DNA from: Anticarsia gemmatalis
Lineage: Eukaryota; Arthropoda; Insecta; Lepidoptera; Erebidae
Length of the DNA: 64,000 nucleotides
Assembly: GCF_050436995.1 (NCBI RefSeq)
Contig: NC_134771.1
Coordinates: 909,501 to 973,500 of the forward strand
Reading direction: 5' to 3'
Part shown: positions 24,701 through 32,800 of the stretch, piece by piece
Layout: every line of letters starts with the position of its first letter
Numbering within the stretch: the stretch's first letter is position 1
Notes under the pieces: generated by a model
Databases searched by the model: none
Told to the model about the DNA's origin: nothing
What the model saw: the letters and a program-made list of their open reading frames with translations, nothing else
Translations under genes and position numbers: made by a program

Positions 24701-27700
24701 CTAGTATTACAATAAGATAAATATGTAAATTTTCAAAACGAAAATTAACATATTTATCTTATTTTCAATTTATTAAATAATAATAGTTTGTTAAATCTTT
24801 ATTCGCACTTGAAAGTAGTAAAAGAAAGATTCTGTAAGCGACTGCAAACCGTAACAAGCGGCAGCAGTTTGCAGTCGGTTGCTGCTCGGCGTCACAATAA
24901 TTTAAAGCTCTTTTTATGATAGTTGTAGAAACCATTTCATACTGTGCGGGATGGGGGGTCACCGGCAGGAAGATGTTCGATGTGTTTGATGTGTTATGGT
25001 TATATTATTATAATTGTGTAAACACTGTTCACGATGCAACAGTCAGAGTGCAACTGCACCGCATCAAACTGATCCGTTAACATATGGTCAATGGAACGCA
25101 ACTATTAAAAATGCGTAGGCGCATGAACACATACAAATCATATAGTTATACAGTCCACAGTAATTTCTGGAATAACTACATACATGACCTACCGTAAAGC
25201 ACGCTTTATAATTTACAGTATCCGTACATATGAATGGAACTTTCCTCATTATTATAAATGCCAGTATAAAATAATGTTTAAATTACCTTAAATCCAGTAC
25301 TTCAGTATCTCTCAATCCTTTGAATTGATTACGTTTTAGTGTAGACAAATTGTTTCCATGTAAGTCTAACGTTTTTAACTTTCTTAGTGTCTGAAATAAA
25401 ACAATATAATTGTAATAAATTAACACATTAGTGTCCCACTACTGGGCAAGGGTCTCCTCCCGTAATGAAGGAGAGGCTCGAGAAATTGCATTCCTTCAAG
25501 AACTGTGTTAAACAACTCTCAGATATGCAAGGTTGCATCACGATGTTTTCCTTCACCGTTATAACAAGTGATCAAAATTTCTCAAAACGAAATGAGAAAT
25601 TCTCTATACCCGACCTGGGAATCGAACCGGACACGACACAATCAGCAGTCGCACATAATATTTATTTATAACATCACGCTTGTTATAGCAAAATGTGCAG
25701 GCAGAGGTGAAGAAAATATTCTCTACTGATTTATACCAAAAAATAAGTTAGTTTAAAGGAAGTTTTTACCTGAAAAGCTTCTATAGGTATATCGGCAAGC
25801 CGTCCGTTGGCTAGATGTAGTCTCTCAAGCCGTCCGGCGGCTTCACTGCCGGCGAATATGTCCTTATTTAGTTTAGTCATCTCGTGTCCGTCTATGTGTA
25901 GTATTGATAGGTTGCCTAGGATCTAGAAATAGATAAATTCATTGATCAACACTATTTCTATAGAAATATATTCAGTCTGTCTGCATTCAAGGTGAAGCTG
26001 ATGAATAGATTTGGGTGAATTTGTACAGAATGGCAGATGCTTATGCCTGAGAGTGAATAAATAATAATATAGATTATTAATTTTAACAAAAAAAAATTTA
26101 ATCATAGCTGTAGGGGAAAAAAATGCATAAAACATCCGAAAGTCTGGCTGTCCTGGTTTATTACGCTTTTACGATAATAATTTTACAAAGTAATAGATTT
26201 ATAATTCGGACGTATAAACAAATAAAAATTGCTACATTATTACTTTGATAAGTAGGAGAAAATTCGTTTCAACTCAGATCATACAGTAATGAAATATGAA
26301 TAATAACTTGAGTGATAATTGTATAAAGTCATAGTTTATCATAAATTAATTAAGAGGTTAATAGGCCAGTCAGTTTATTGATTATAATTATACAGGGTGT
26401 CCCAAAACTCAACGATAATCCGAGACAGGATGAAAGGCCAAGTCATACCGGTTATAGGAAAAATAAAAAAAAAATTCCATATCACTTAGTTCAGCAATAA
26501 TAGACACTTTTCAAAAAAGTTGAAATTCCACTCCCTTGGTCGCATTTTCAAGTCCTGTGATCACCAATGTCACAATTTCGCTGTGTTTTTTTGAACTTCG
26601 TGATCTTAATTAAATATGCTATTCATCGTATAACAAATTAATGCACAAAACATTGTTAATTTAATAAAAAAAGTTAAGTTTTAGTGAGTCATCTTTCTCA
26701 AAAATATCGTTGGTCAACTTTGCCGCTTCATACTGAAAAAAAAATGTACTACACTACCCTTGGCAAGTTATTTCAAAAGTTGGCGCATTTAATCAAGATT
26801 TCAAAATGGTATAACACTTGCCACTGTTCTTGCCATTAAAAATGTTATTTTTATTTGAACGAAGAGTATCCTCGCAAATGGATCGGACGCAGTGGTACAA
26901 TTTTATGGCATCCTCGTTCCTCCGATCTAAATCCAGTAGATATTTTTTGCTGGGAATGCATAAAAGAGAAAGTCTATTCGAAATCAATACAAAATCTATC
27001 AGAACTTTGCCAGAAAATTGACACAGCGTCAGAAGAAATAAATGCAAGGAATTTTGCTTGACTGGTGAAAAAATCTTTTGTACGCCGTTGCAGAGCCTGT
27101 ATTCGTGCCAGAGGAAAGCAATTATTTTTAGTAAAGAGGTAATTGAGTCAGTCCATAACAAATATTTAATGTAATAAACATAATAGGTTAAAATAATAAA
27201 AAAAAAACCAATGAACGAACCATCGATCTTATTTAATTATTCTCCTTAAACTAAAGTAATTCTGAATTGTTTTCCTCTAGCATGAATTCAGGCTCTGCAA
27301 CGCCTTACAAAAGACCTTTGCATCAGTCAATCAAAATTCATTGCATTTATTTCCTCTGACGCTGTGTCAATTTTCTGGCTAAGTTCTGATAGATTTTGTA
27401 TTGATTTCGAATAGACTTTTTCTTTTATGCATTCCCAGTAAAAAATATCTACTGGATTTAGATCGGGAGAACGAGGAGGCCATAAAATTGTACCACTGCG
27501 TCCGATCCATTTGCGAGGATGCTCTTCGTTCAAATAAAAATAACATTTTTAATGGCAAGAACAGTGGCAAGTGTTATACCATTATGAAATCTTGATTAAA
27601 TGCGCCAACTTTTGAAATAACTTGCCAAGGGTAGTGTAGTACATTTTTTTTTCAATATGAAGCGTCAAAGTTGACCAACGATATTTTTGAGAAAGATGAC

Positions 27701-30245
27701 TCACTAAAACTTAACTTTTTTTATTAAATTAACAATGTTTTGTGCATTAATTTGTTATACGATGAATAGCATATTTAATTAAGATTACGAAGTTCAAAAA
27801 AACACAGCGAAATTGTGACATTGGTGATCACAGGACTTGAAAATGCGACCAAGGGAGTGGAATTTCAACTTTTTTGAAAAGTGTCTATTATTGCTGAACT
27901 AAGTGATATGGATTTTTTTTTTTATTTTTCCTATAACCGGTATGACTTGGCCTTTCATCCTGTCTCGGATTATCGTTGAGTTTTGGGACACCCTGTATAC
28001 TGTTGACGAGTTAGTTAGCAAATGTATTTATATTATAAACTGGAGTAAAATATACTAATCCATGTTATATACTATCTGTAGGTATAACCATATTTTTACA
28101 AAATCGGTTTGAATAAAAAATAATGCGTTTAGTAACCAAGTGGTAATAAATCGTTAAAGTTTACTAATAAATCCATTCTATGTCAAGAATTTTCGCGTTT
28201 GCAAAACTCCATTCCATATTTTAGCCACTCGGAGTTAGATTTGTGAGAAATAGTGGTATTTTCTTGTCCCGGGTTATAGAAAATCACTTACCCCCGTTTT
28301 CTGTGGTACATTTTTCGGTAGTTTATCTATTCAATAGCGTTTTTTATATGAGTTTAAGCGCTATTAAATAGATAAACTACCGCTAAATGTACTCAGAAAC
28401 CAGGGGTTAGTGATCTATCAACGCACAGCCCAAACCGCTGGACGGATCGAACTGAAATTTGGTATGCAGGTAGATGTTATGACGTAGACATCTGCTAAGA
28501 AAGGAATTTGGTCAATTCTACCCCAAGAGAATGAAAGTTAGTAGGAAAATTCTGTGTCACACCACGCGGACGAAGTCGCGAGCAAAAGCTATCTTAATAA
28601 TAAGAATAAAACAGTCCCCTACCTTAAAAGCCTCCTTAGGGAACTCCTTAATCTTAGTATTCCTCATATACAACTCCTGTAGAGTCCTGTTAACGCCGGC
28701 GAACGCATACTCTCCTATACTCTCTATAGGTGTATCTATGGTTTCTATTACCCTGATCGTAGACCGGTGGAAGAGGGAGCCGAAGAGTCTCGCTGGAATA
28801 GAAAATATTGACTTTTAAGTAAGGAAAGGTTAATATCTGACAGAAGATACGTCGGGAGTAACTCAATTTGTATGGGCTTCGCACCGACGCATCATCGGTT
28901 GAGTGTGAACGGTCGAGTGATTTTCTATACATTTGTCTGTTCTGGCGTTGTGCGACCGATAATACGCGACGTATGTTCCGTCAGATATGAACCTTCCCTA
29001 AATTTGGTGAGGGTGTAATGTTTTATAGGGGGGACAAATTTGCACCTTATTAATATTAAATTAAGATAGAACTTATTAAGCCGTCGAAGGCCTTAAATAG
29101 AGTACCATTTGGGTGTCAAAAATGACTTGAAATTTGACTCTAATTACTGTATAATGAAGAATTAGCTAATATTAATGGTCGTATGTATTGAAGTAAAGTG
29201 TCATAAGCCCTCGAGTATCTGAAACAATAGCTATAAAGGTTTAACTTTACCTTATCCCATAAATGGCCAAAAAATAAACCTACATACTTATCCAAAATTG
29301 AGTTAAGGGCCTTTAGGCAAATTATTTAACTAAACTTTTCTAATCTCTATGCCTTATAGACACTACCTTTACCCTCAATGCTGTTGATGAAGACAAAAAG
29401 TCGACGACTTAAGCCCTTAGGCGGCTTATAAATAACACAATAACTACTTACATATCTTACATTCCTGCAGCACCAACTTCTCAATAGGGAAGCCGAGTCC
29501 CGCGATATTGCCCAAGCCGAGACTCAACACGGCTACCCCGCTGTTGACGCACCTCACATACAAGCCCGTGTCGCTGCCTCGCTCGCACACGCACCAGTAC
29601 AACACTCATATACTACAGGCTTTTGTACTGTACTTAACTAACGTTAAGTGAAGTGTGGTGAGGTCGCTTTATAGACGGGTCGAGCGTTTGTTACTTTAGA
29701 AATGTGTAATTTAGACCCTATTGTTGTATAATAAGCCGTCGGACGGCTTGAGTAACTAAGCTATTTAGTGTCTTAAATTACTTTTATGTAATCTAGTTAG
29801 TGTAGTCTTACCATGAGCCTTAAGCCCTCGAGTGGCTTAAGTAAGTGGCGTGTCTTAAGCCCTTGAGCGACTTGAGTATTAGCCTTTAAGACACTTACCT
29901 AGGTCCAACATAGTCGTCGGCTTAAGCCCTCGGGCGGCTTATAAATAACACAATAACTACTTACATATCTTACATTCCTGCAGCACCAACTTCTCAATAG
30001 GGAAGCCGAGTCCCGCGATATTGCCCAAGCCGAGACTCAACACGGCTACCCCGCTGTTGACGCACCTCACATACAAGCCCGTGTCGCTGCCCCGCTCGCA
30101 CACGCACGGGTAGAACAGAGATATGCTCGAGTCTTTAGGACAAGGGTACACGGGGCCGGGAGGTATGTATTCAGAATTTGTGTAGGTAAGGAATATGGTT
30201 AACGATAGGATAATTTTGGTTGTCATTTTTGGTGGGTGAGTTGAT
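9346..30245 (-). CDS. atk: Artichoke/chaoptin-like leucine-rich repeat cell-surface protein
   Basis: The model has eighteen coding exons, all with GT/AG ends and one continuous frame: 30245-29965 (ATG 30226), 28792-28623, 25922-25770, 25390-25287, 24606-24508, 23308-23207, 22665-22521, 21771-21517, 20021-19849, 18970-18767, 18070-17836, 17074-16875, 15616-15532, 15005-14810, 14549-14472, 13960-13763, 10587-10311, 9781-9346 (TGA). The CDS is 3,372 nt, or 1,123 residues. Visible features are a signal peptide (about 1-18), a Cys-rich N-terminal cap (about 28-56), and roughly thirty LRRs of LxxLxLSxN type (about 75-880). A Cys-rich LRR C-cap starting NNLKCDCF lies at about 887-979, and a fibronectin-III-like segment at about 985-1060. 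A hydrophobic segment near 1095-1117 is followed by a six-residue tail and could be a membrane or GPI-type anchor. Repeats such as VGRGTFSSVTRIGTIDLARN fit insect artichoke, an extracellular protein needed for sensory cilia in Drosophila. The family call is recognition; chaoptin or another LRR paralogue is the alternative. Confidence 0.8.
10311..10587 (-). CDS. atk: LRR C-terminal cap exon (LRRCT)
   Basis: It encodes GNNLKCDCFTRPLKHYL and two more Cys (LICSEP, LLCSGN), the four-cysteine layout of an LRRCT cap, followed by an acidic linker. The donor at its end is CAGTA|GTAAGT, so an in-frame TAG spans the junction. Intron retention would truncate the protein here without the C-terminal anchor and give a secreted form; this is inference only. 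Confidence 0.75.
10620..10930 (+). mobile_element. 5S-headed SINE-like repeat, subfamily 1 (internal deletion)
   Basis: The head GAGGTTAAGCAACGCTTGCC and GATGGGTGACC is intact, then the copy jumps from the TGTCATTT part to CCGTCTTACCGGAG and ends TGGAAGCCGACTCCAACATA. It lies in the intron before the LRRCT exon, inserted about 30 nt upstream of that exon's acceptor. Confidence 0.6.
11203..12060 (-). pseudogene. Tc1/mariner-type transposase relic
   Basis: Read on the minus strand from about 12056: a helix-turn-helix-like part (RITTYRQDRFLQIA, VSDQTARKTL). Then at about 11790-11640 there is FTDESRF and VRVWR, with the first catalytic Asp in FTDE. At 11635-11438 come MMVWAEI and FILIHDNTRLHTAR, with the second Asp in HDN. 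The pieces lie in different frames with stops between them, so the gene is dead. These are hallmarks of the DDE domain of Tc1-like transposases. Terminal inverted repeats were not identified with confidence. The relic sits inside the longest 3' intron of the LRR gene. Confidence 0.7.
12540..12715. repeat. Repeat D and partner repeat
   Basis: CTCACACACGGTCAT and CCAAACTAAGCAGAGCTTGT match 3208-3260; CGCCACTTGGTACGATC and the following stretch match repeat D at 7350. Confidence 0.4.
12716..13675. repeat. G-rich intronic minisatellite (GGGGACC ... GGAGTGACC)
   Basis: About 960 bp of degenerate tandem repeats with a unit near 27-30 nt, consensus roughly CTTAGGGGACCTGGGATACT followed by GGAGTGAC. 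From about 13430 the unit changes to a form built on TTGGATTCTGGAGTGACC. It lies in the intron between LRR-gene exons 16 and 17, starting about 90 nt after the donor of exon 13960-13763. Long apparent ORFs across it on both strands reflect the repeat unit, not genes. Confidence 0.85.
14005..14235 (-). mobile_element. tRNA-headed repeat (family c)
   Basis: ATATCACGCCTGTTATACCC, AAGGTGTAGACAAAGGTGTA, CATTTACAATGTTAGTCCCA, CGGGCACGTTACCAAACTCC and the B-box-like GGGACTCGAACTCGAGGTCT occur in order. Family c copies also lie at 30290-30560 and 38052-38287, with fragments at 7755, 35955, 43375 and 57660. Confidence 0.55.
14630..14785 (-). mobile_element. 5S-headed SINE-like repeat, subfamily 2
   Basis: Read on the minus strand, AAGCAACCTTAGCGCGAACA and CCATAGATGAGTGACTGCAT match the subfamily 2 head; only the head portion is present. 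Confidence 0.5.
15030..15505 (-). mobile_element. Nested repeats: tRNA-SINE (a) inserted in a 5S-headed repeat
   Basis: 15030-15119 is the reverse 3' part of subfamily 1 (AACTATGTTGGAGTCGGCTT to ATGGAGCGACTGT). 15120-15337 is a reverse family a tRNA-SINE with intact boxes (GGGAATCGAGCCCACGACCT; CCACTGCGCCACGGAGGC). From about 15355 subfamily 1 resumes (CATTTACCTGGGATTTAACA, AAGACTGGTTGTCAGACTCT), so the tRNA-SINE is the younger insertion. 15445-15505 is the end of repeat C (GGAGGAGACCCTTGCCCAGC). Confidence 0.6.
15935..16090 (-). pseudogene. Partial copy B of LRR exon 12
   Basis: This is a close copy of the 3' part of exon 17074-16875, including CCTCATTAGGTATCTTCTCA and AATGCCGTTATCACT, and a good donor (GAG|GTGAG). 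Its 5' side diverges from the true exon just after the TCTCATAACAGT segment and joins AGTATTTA preceded by a GTGTGTGGTTAG that could act as acceptor. From a phase-2 donor that acceptor would put the copy out of frame, so it is probably not used. Confidence 0.6.
16434..16600 (-). CDS. Partial copy A of LRR exon 12, possibly usable
   Basis: A copy of the same exon part as copy B, encoding SITEISQNTFNGLQQLLHLS and SDNGIEKIPNEAFKGLVALR with no stop, and a canonical donor (AAG|GTGAGT). A GAGGTTAG upstream could serve as acceptor in the phase (2 in, 2 out) that would add two LRRs in frame between exons 12 and 13. Whether it is spliced in is unknown; default treatment is a non-functional duplicate. 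Confidence 0.4.
17290..17605 (+). repeat. Repeat C (tRNA-headed element ending CCCAGCAGTGGGACATTAAT)
   Basis: GTCGCAGGTTCGAACCCGAG, TGATCACTTGTTATAACGAT, GGAAAACATCGTGATGAAAC, CATGCCTGAGAGTT, GTGGTGGACTCAAGGCCTAA and CCCTTGCCCAGCAGTGGGAC occur in order. Copies lie at 19560-19820, 42640-42835, 49540-49810 and 57050-57125 (+) and at 25425-25640 and 63090-63330 (-), with scraps at 34350, 41480 and 60400. Its wide distribution and tRNA-like B box suggest a SINE. Confidence 0.6.
17605..17805 (+). repeat. Repeat B
   Basis: CATACTAATATTATAAATGC, a short (TCTG)n, CTCAATCACGCCTAAACTAC and CCGAGAAAGGACATAGGCTA follow in the same order as at 8700. It is adjacent to, and possibly fused with, the preceding repeat C. 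Confidence 0.55.
19345..19531. mobile_element. Harbinger-like MITE with long terminal inverted repeats
   Basis: The 187 bp element has inverted ends of roughly 75 bp: GGTGCAACGCAGACGACAGA on the left and its near-exact complement ending CTGCGCTGCACC on the right, separated by a short centre. It is flanked by TTA on both sides, matching the 3 bp target duplication of PIF/Harbinger elements. It sits in the LRR-gene intron between exons 9 and 10 and would fold into a long hairpin in RNA. Confidence 0.7.
19560..19820 (+). repeat. Repeat C
   Basis: GAGCCCGAGGCACCAAACCA, AATGATCACTTGTTCCAACG, AACATCGTGATGCAACCTTG and CTCTTGCCCAGCAGTGGGAT in the usual order. It abuts the MITE at 19345-19531. Confidence 0.55.
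20600..21105 (+). mobile_element. Repeat A followed by tRNA-SINE (family b)
   Basis: 20600-20860 is repeat A (GACCCGCGAAACTTCGCTTG; TCAGCTTTATAATATGAGTA). 20862-21105 is a forward family b SINE with A box (CTGTGGCGCGGTCGGTAGTA), AGTCTCGGGTCC as a damaged B box, then GTGTCGGTTATCCGTCGCAC and GAATATCGGCTAGGAGGACA. Confidence 0.6.
21108..21190 (-). pseudogene. Partial copy of the 3' end of LRR exon 8
   Basis: TTTACCTGTGAGAAATCCTT, then GGTTATAAGCCATATTCAAC and GCGTATGAATTAACATCAAA, closely match 21512-21590, the 3' end and donor of exon 21771-21517. The copy keeps the donor but has lost the rest of the exon and has no acceptor. Confidence 0.65.
21230..21445 (-). repeat. Repeat B (reverse)
   Basis: TTTACCCGCGACTTCGTCCG, AAGTAGCCTATGTCCTCTCT, CATACCAAATTTCATGCGAA and TTCGCATTTATAATATTAAG form the reverse complement of repeat B. 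Confidence 0.55.
21955..22515. repeat. Dispersed short palindromes AAGCC...GGCTT in an LRR-gene intron
   Basis: Imperfect 17-21 nt palindromes recur every 30-120 nt: TAAGCCGATTCAGGGCTTAT, TAAGCCCTCTGAGGGCTTC, TAAGTCACTGAAGGACTTAT, TAAGCCATTCGAAGACTTA and TAAGCCGTTCAACGGCTTA. The last abuts the donor of exon 22665-22521. A second set lies at 29055-29960. Confidence 0.65.
22720..23160 (-). repeat. Degenerate tRNA-headed repeat scraps
   Basis: GGCTGGGAATCGAACCCAGA, ACCCGGGAATCGATCCCAAT and GATCCGGGATTCAAACCCAA are three B-box-like remnants in row. No complete element can be delimited. Confidence 0.35.
23345..23590 (-). repeat. Repeat A (reverse)
   Basis: CTATACTAATATTATAAAGC, AATCCCAGAAACTACTGGTC, ATTTATCGAGGAAGGCTATT and GCGAAGTTGCGCGGGTCAGC, in the order seen at 38300. 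Confidence 0.55.
23945..24155 (-). mobile_element. tRNA-derived SINE (family a)
   Basis: ACAACTCCCGCACTAAGAAC, ACACAAAGTACAACCAGACC, GTGTGGGAATCAACCCACGA and ACCACTGCGCCACGGAGGCA. The copy has a small deletion in the B box and an insertion in the arm. Confidence 0.65.
24167..24450. mobile_element. MITE with GGCGCGTTCCCACTAT ends
   Basis: The left end GGGCGCGTTCCCACTAT is inverted at the right end ATAGTGGGAACGGGCC. Inside are several variants of a GTGGGAACGGCTAGA and GACGACAGTCGTTCAACGAT motif. No coding capacity. It is inserted in the intron between LRR-gene exons 5 and 6, directly next to a tRNA-SINE. Confidence 0.5.
25425..25640 (-). repeat. Repeat C (reverse)
   Basis: AGTGTCCCACTACTGGGCAA, CAACTCTCAGATATGCAAGG, TTGCATCACGATGTTTTCCT and a B-box-like CTGGGAATCGAACCGGACAC. 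Confidence 0.55.
26391..27997. mobile_element. Fold-back Tc1/mariner-type element (two inverted arms of about 735 bp)
   Basis: The left arm, 26391 to about 27125, and the right arm, about 27264 to 27997, are near-identical inverted copies around a spacer of about 140 nt. The ends are TACAGGGTGTCCCAAAACTC and its complement, with TA at both borders as expected for Tc1/mariner targets. Each arm contains the C-terminal part of a transposase-like reading frame (NEEYPRKWIGRSGTILW, then PRSSDLNPVDIFCWE on the left; PRSPDLNPVDIFYWE on the right), a DDE-superfamily hallmark, but no complete gene. It lies inside the intron between LRR-gene exons 2 and 3, so pre-mRNA would contain a very long hairpin. 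Confidence 0.85.
28290..28409. mobile_element. Palindromic MITE (TTTATCTATTCAATAGCG)
   Basis: CCCCCGTTTTCTGTGGTACA and AGTTTATCTATTCAATAGCG fold back on GCTATTAAATAGATAAACTA and TACTCAGAAACCAGGGG. It is a sister of 37631-37755. Confidence 0.65.
28425..28595 (-). repeat. LINE-tail-like repeat (ACTGAAATTTGGTATGCAGG)
   Basis: CAAACCGCTGGACGGATCGA, TTTGGTATGCAGGTAGATGT and CACGCGGACGAAGTCGCGAG are typical phrases of insect LINE 3' tails. A related scrap lies at 56430-56520, within a Sin3A intron. Confidence 0.4.
29055..29960. repeat. Second set of AAGCC...GGCTT palindromes
   Basis: TAAGCCGTCGAAGGCCTTAA, AAGCCCTTAGGCGGCTTATA, TAAGCCGTCGGACGGCTTGA, TTAAGCCCTCGAGTGGCTTA and CTTAAGCCCTCGGGCGGCTT are dispersed in the first intron of the LRR coding region. 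Confidence 0.65.
29420..29610 (-). pseudogene. Duplicate of LRR-gene coding exon 1 (3' part and donor)
   Basis: 29420-29598 repeats 29930-30108 almost base for base, including the intronic palindrome, the donor region and about 145 bp of coding exon 1 (both carry CGAGACTCAACACGGCTACC). Similarity stops at ACGCACCAGTACAACACTC versus ACGCACGGGTAGAACAGAG. The copy lacks the signal-peptide part and any visible acceptor, so it is probably a non-functional recent duplicate. Confidence 0.75.
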
Positions 30246-30289
30246 CTGTAATTAAAGAAAATAGTGGTTTTAGTAAATACATAAATATT

Positions 30290-30560
30290 AAGTCTGTTAT
30301 ACCCGAAAATTTAGGCAGGGGTAGATGAAATACACCCACGTTTCGCCACTAACAATTTATTATACTCTAACGAAGAAATTGGGGCGAGGGGCGATCCTAT
30401 AGCCATTTCAGAGAGCACGTTAACAGACTTCTGGCTACTAATTGAGAATTATTCTAATATGAATTAGAAGGACTTTTGCCCGACACGGGAATCGAACCTG
30501 AGACCTCATGATCAGCAGTCGGATTCACTACCGATCCCACCACAGAGTCAGTCAAAGTCA
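30290..30560 (-). mobile_element. tRNA-headed repeat (family c)
   Basis: GTTATACCCGAAAATTTAGG, ATGAAATACACCCACGTTTC, GACTTTTGCCCGACACGGGA, then ATCGAACCTGAGACCTCATG (B-box complement) and CACCACAGAGTCAGTC. It lies just 5' of coding exon 1 of the LRR gene. Confidence 0.55.
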
Positions 30561-31039
30561 AAGATTTCGACAACTACTTACAAAACACATTTTATGTGAA
30601 ATTATCAGTGATTTTCCAGAGTTAGGAGGCATACTACTATCGACAGTCAGCTAATTTCAATGCAATTATATTATCCGCAATAGCCGAAAGTCGGCTAAGA
30701 CATAATAAATGCGCATTATGCTACGTCCCATTAAAATTACTAATATACCTTATTTAAATGAACCTCAAGCACACAATTTACTTTAAAGTAATTTACATAA
30801 AAGTGATATAAAAATCTTGTTTGAAAGAAAACCAGATTTGGTAATAATAGATCAATAATATTTAAATATAATCGCTTCACACCACTGCGCACGTGCGGCT
30901 GCGTATTTGGAAATAAAACGTAATACGTGTAGACCGAGTGGAGAGTGGATAGAAATTCATATTATTATAAAGATTTTAAAGCATTTGTTCGTTCCCTTAT
31001 AGGAAGTAAATATTTCAGCATCCCTCTTTATATTATAAC

Positions 31040-31370
31040 TGTAACAAAGTGACACGGTCGGTAGTGAAAGCGTTTACCGCGCAATAGATCTCGGGTTCGA
31101 ATCCTGGGTCGACTCAAAAAGGATTTTCAGAGATTTTCTGTTCGGATCTTTTTAGAGATTGTCCGGAATCAGGTAGTTCAGGTCCTCCATGCCTCGGAGA
31201 GCACATAAAGCCGCCGGGCCTGTGCCTGACCTCTCACTGTCGCGTCGATTAGCCGTCCCACCGGGTTATGAGAGTGAAGGAAAAGAGAGTGTCCCTGTGT
31301 ATTGTGCACACACTTGGACACTATAAACAAAATTCTGTACCATTGGCACACTTTCATAGGACATTATTAA
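31040..31370 (+). mobile_element. tRNA-derived SINE (family b)
   Basis: ACACGGTCGGTAGTGAAAGC and CTCGGGTTCGAATCCTGGGT are the A- and B-box parts. GTGCCTGACCTCTCACTGTC, TGTGTATTGTGCACACACTT and GGACACTATAAACAAAATTC follow. Confidence 0.6.
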
Positions 31371-31839
31371 TAATACTAATGTATTTTTTTGTTTTTTACT
31401 ATTTGTCTTTGGACACACTACCACCCTCAACAAAAGCTCCAGCACTCCACTAGAGGGCAGTAAAATCCAGTTAAGAGCCTAAATTCTCATATGAGCAATA
31501 TGAGCATTTAGGCTCTTAACCAGATTTAGTTTAGTTAGTTATGACTGGTAGTTATGTCAAAGTCATTAGTCAACCAAATACCAAAATCTCTGAACAAAGT
31601 GATAATAATTTAATATCCACTAATTGATTAAATACTAAATCTAACCGGTTAATATCATATAAATGATTGTATTGTAATACTCAAATCATTCACAAATGCA
31701 TTACGGACATACCATACAGATATAAAATACATTTCTAATGTATTACTCATACAAATATTTTGATGATTCTAGATATTAAATCTTGGATTTGACCACACCT
31801 CTTTAAACCCTATCTCTATATTTTTTTTTAAGCGACATC

Positions 31840-32621
31840 TTCATGATTTAAGAATTGCTCTTGTATTGAGGGGACTTTTACAAACATACAATCAAGGGAC
31901 ACAAAGTACAATCAAACACAATCAAAAATACCATTAATACATATTAGGTCACCGATCCACAGAACAAGAGTGAAAGAAAACCCAAGCGCCTCTCCATAAT
32001 AATGATGATAATATATGATTCTCTCAACAATTTGTCTCATTTCAGTAATTATAACTTTTTTTTCTTTGTTTACTTAGCACCGCAACAATGATATAAAAAT
32101 AAGGTGCATATTTTTGTTTTTTTTTCTGGAGTTAATGCATTTAGGAAATTACAAGTTATTATATTTTAAATATTCTAATCAGATTCTAAACGGAATACTA
32201 CAACTATTACCTAACAAAAAACTTTCTATTTAACTTATTTAGCACTTGTAAACAAATAATGATGTAATATTCTTACAAATTGTAAGAGACCTCAACAAAA
32301 AGGTTGTATAACTTTTGTATAGCCTAAGGACAGGTTTGTTGAGTAAAAAATGTGTCCAAGGTTGTTATACGTCGCAAAACTACCAACACTTCGAGATATT
32401 TATTTATCAAACTATTCGTACTTCAGAGTTCAATAAAACCAGTTTTTAATATCAACAAAGAGACAATAACTAATCAAACACATCGTAAATACATCCTATT
32501 ACTAATTACAAACGATTAATGAGTATTATTCCGACAGATTTCCTTGAAAACACAACTTCGTATCCTTTGCGAAGTTTTACACAAACTTTCACCCGACATA
32601 AATCATATTTAAACAAATTAC
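31840..32621. other. Intron sequence with a SINE-a tail scrap
   Basis: 31840-31920 carries AAGAATTGCTCTTGTATTGA and GGGACTTTTACAAACATACA from a family a SINE tail. The rest up to the candidate splice donor at 32621 is AT-rich, with nothing recognised. Confidence 0.35.
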
Positions 32622-32800
32622 CTGCGCTTGATCCTTGAATTATAACAGATTACGCACAATCATGCAGTTGATAGACTATTTTCTATGTTCGTAACATAAT
32701 ATTAACGATGTAAACACGTAATATTATTTTCTGAGAAAAACTGCGAAACTACACCCCACCATGATCAACACGGAACTAACCAAAGACAATGTAGAACGGA
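32622..32800 (-). other. Candidate 5' UTR exon of the LRR gene (upstream limit unknown)
   Basis: The minus strand reads CAAGCGCAG|GTAATTTG at 32622/32621, a plausible donor. The coding exon at 30245 is preceded by a good acceptor (TTTCTTTAATTACAG), which implies at least one upstream noncoding exon. The start at about 32800 is only indicative. Confidence 0.3.

Noticed and set aside
24838..24885. Hairpin GACTGCAAAC...GTTTGCAGTC as a pre-miRNA
   Set aside because: The stem is only about 11-13 bp, too short for a pre-miRNA.
26793..27595. 122-, 67-, 68- and 63-codon ORFs in mirror pairs
   Set aside because: They are the two arms of the fold-back element and carry only the end of a transposase-like frame, not a complete gene.
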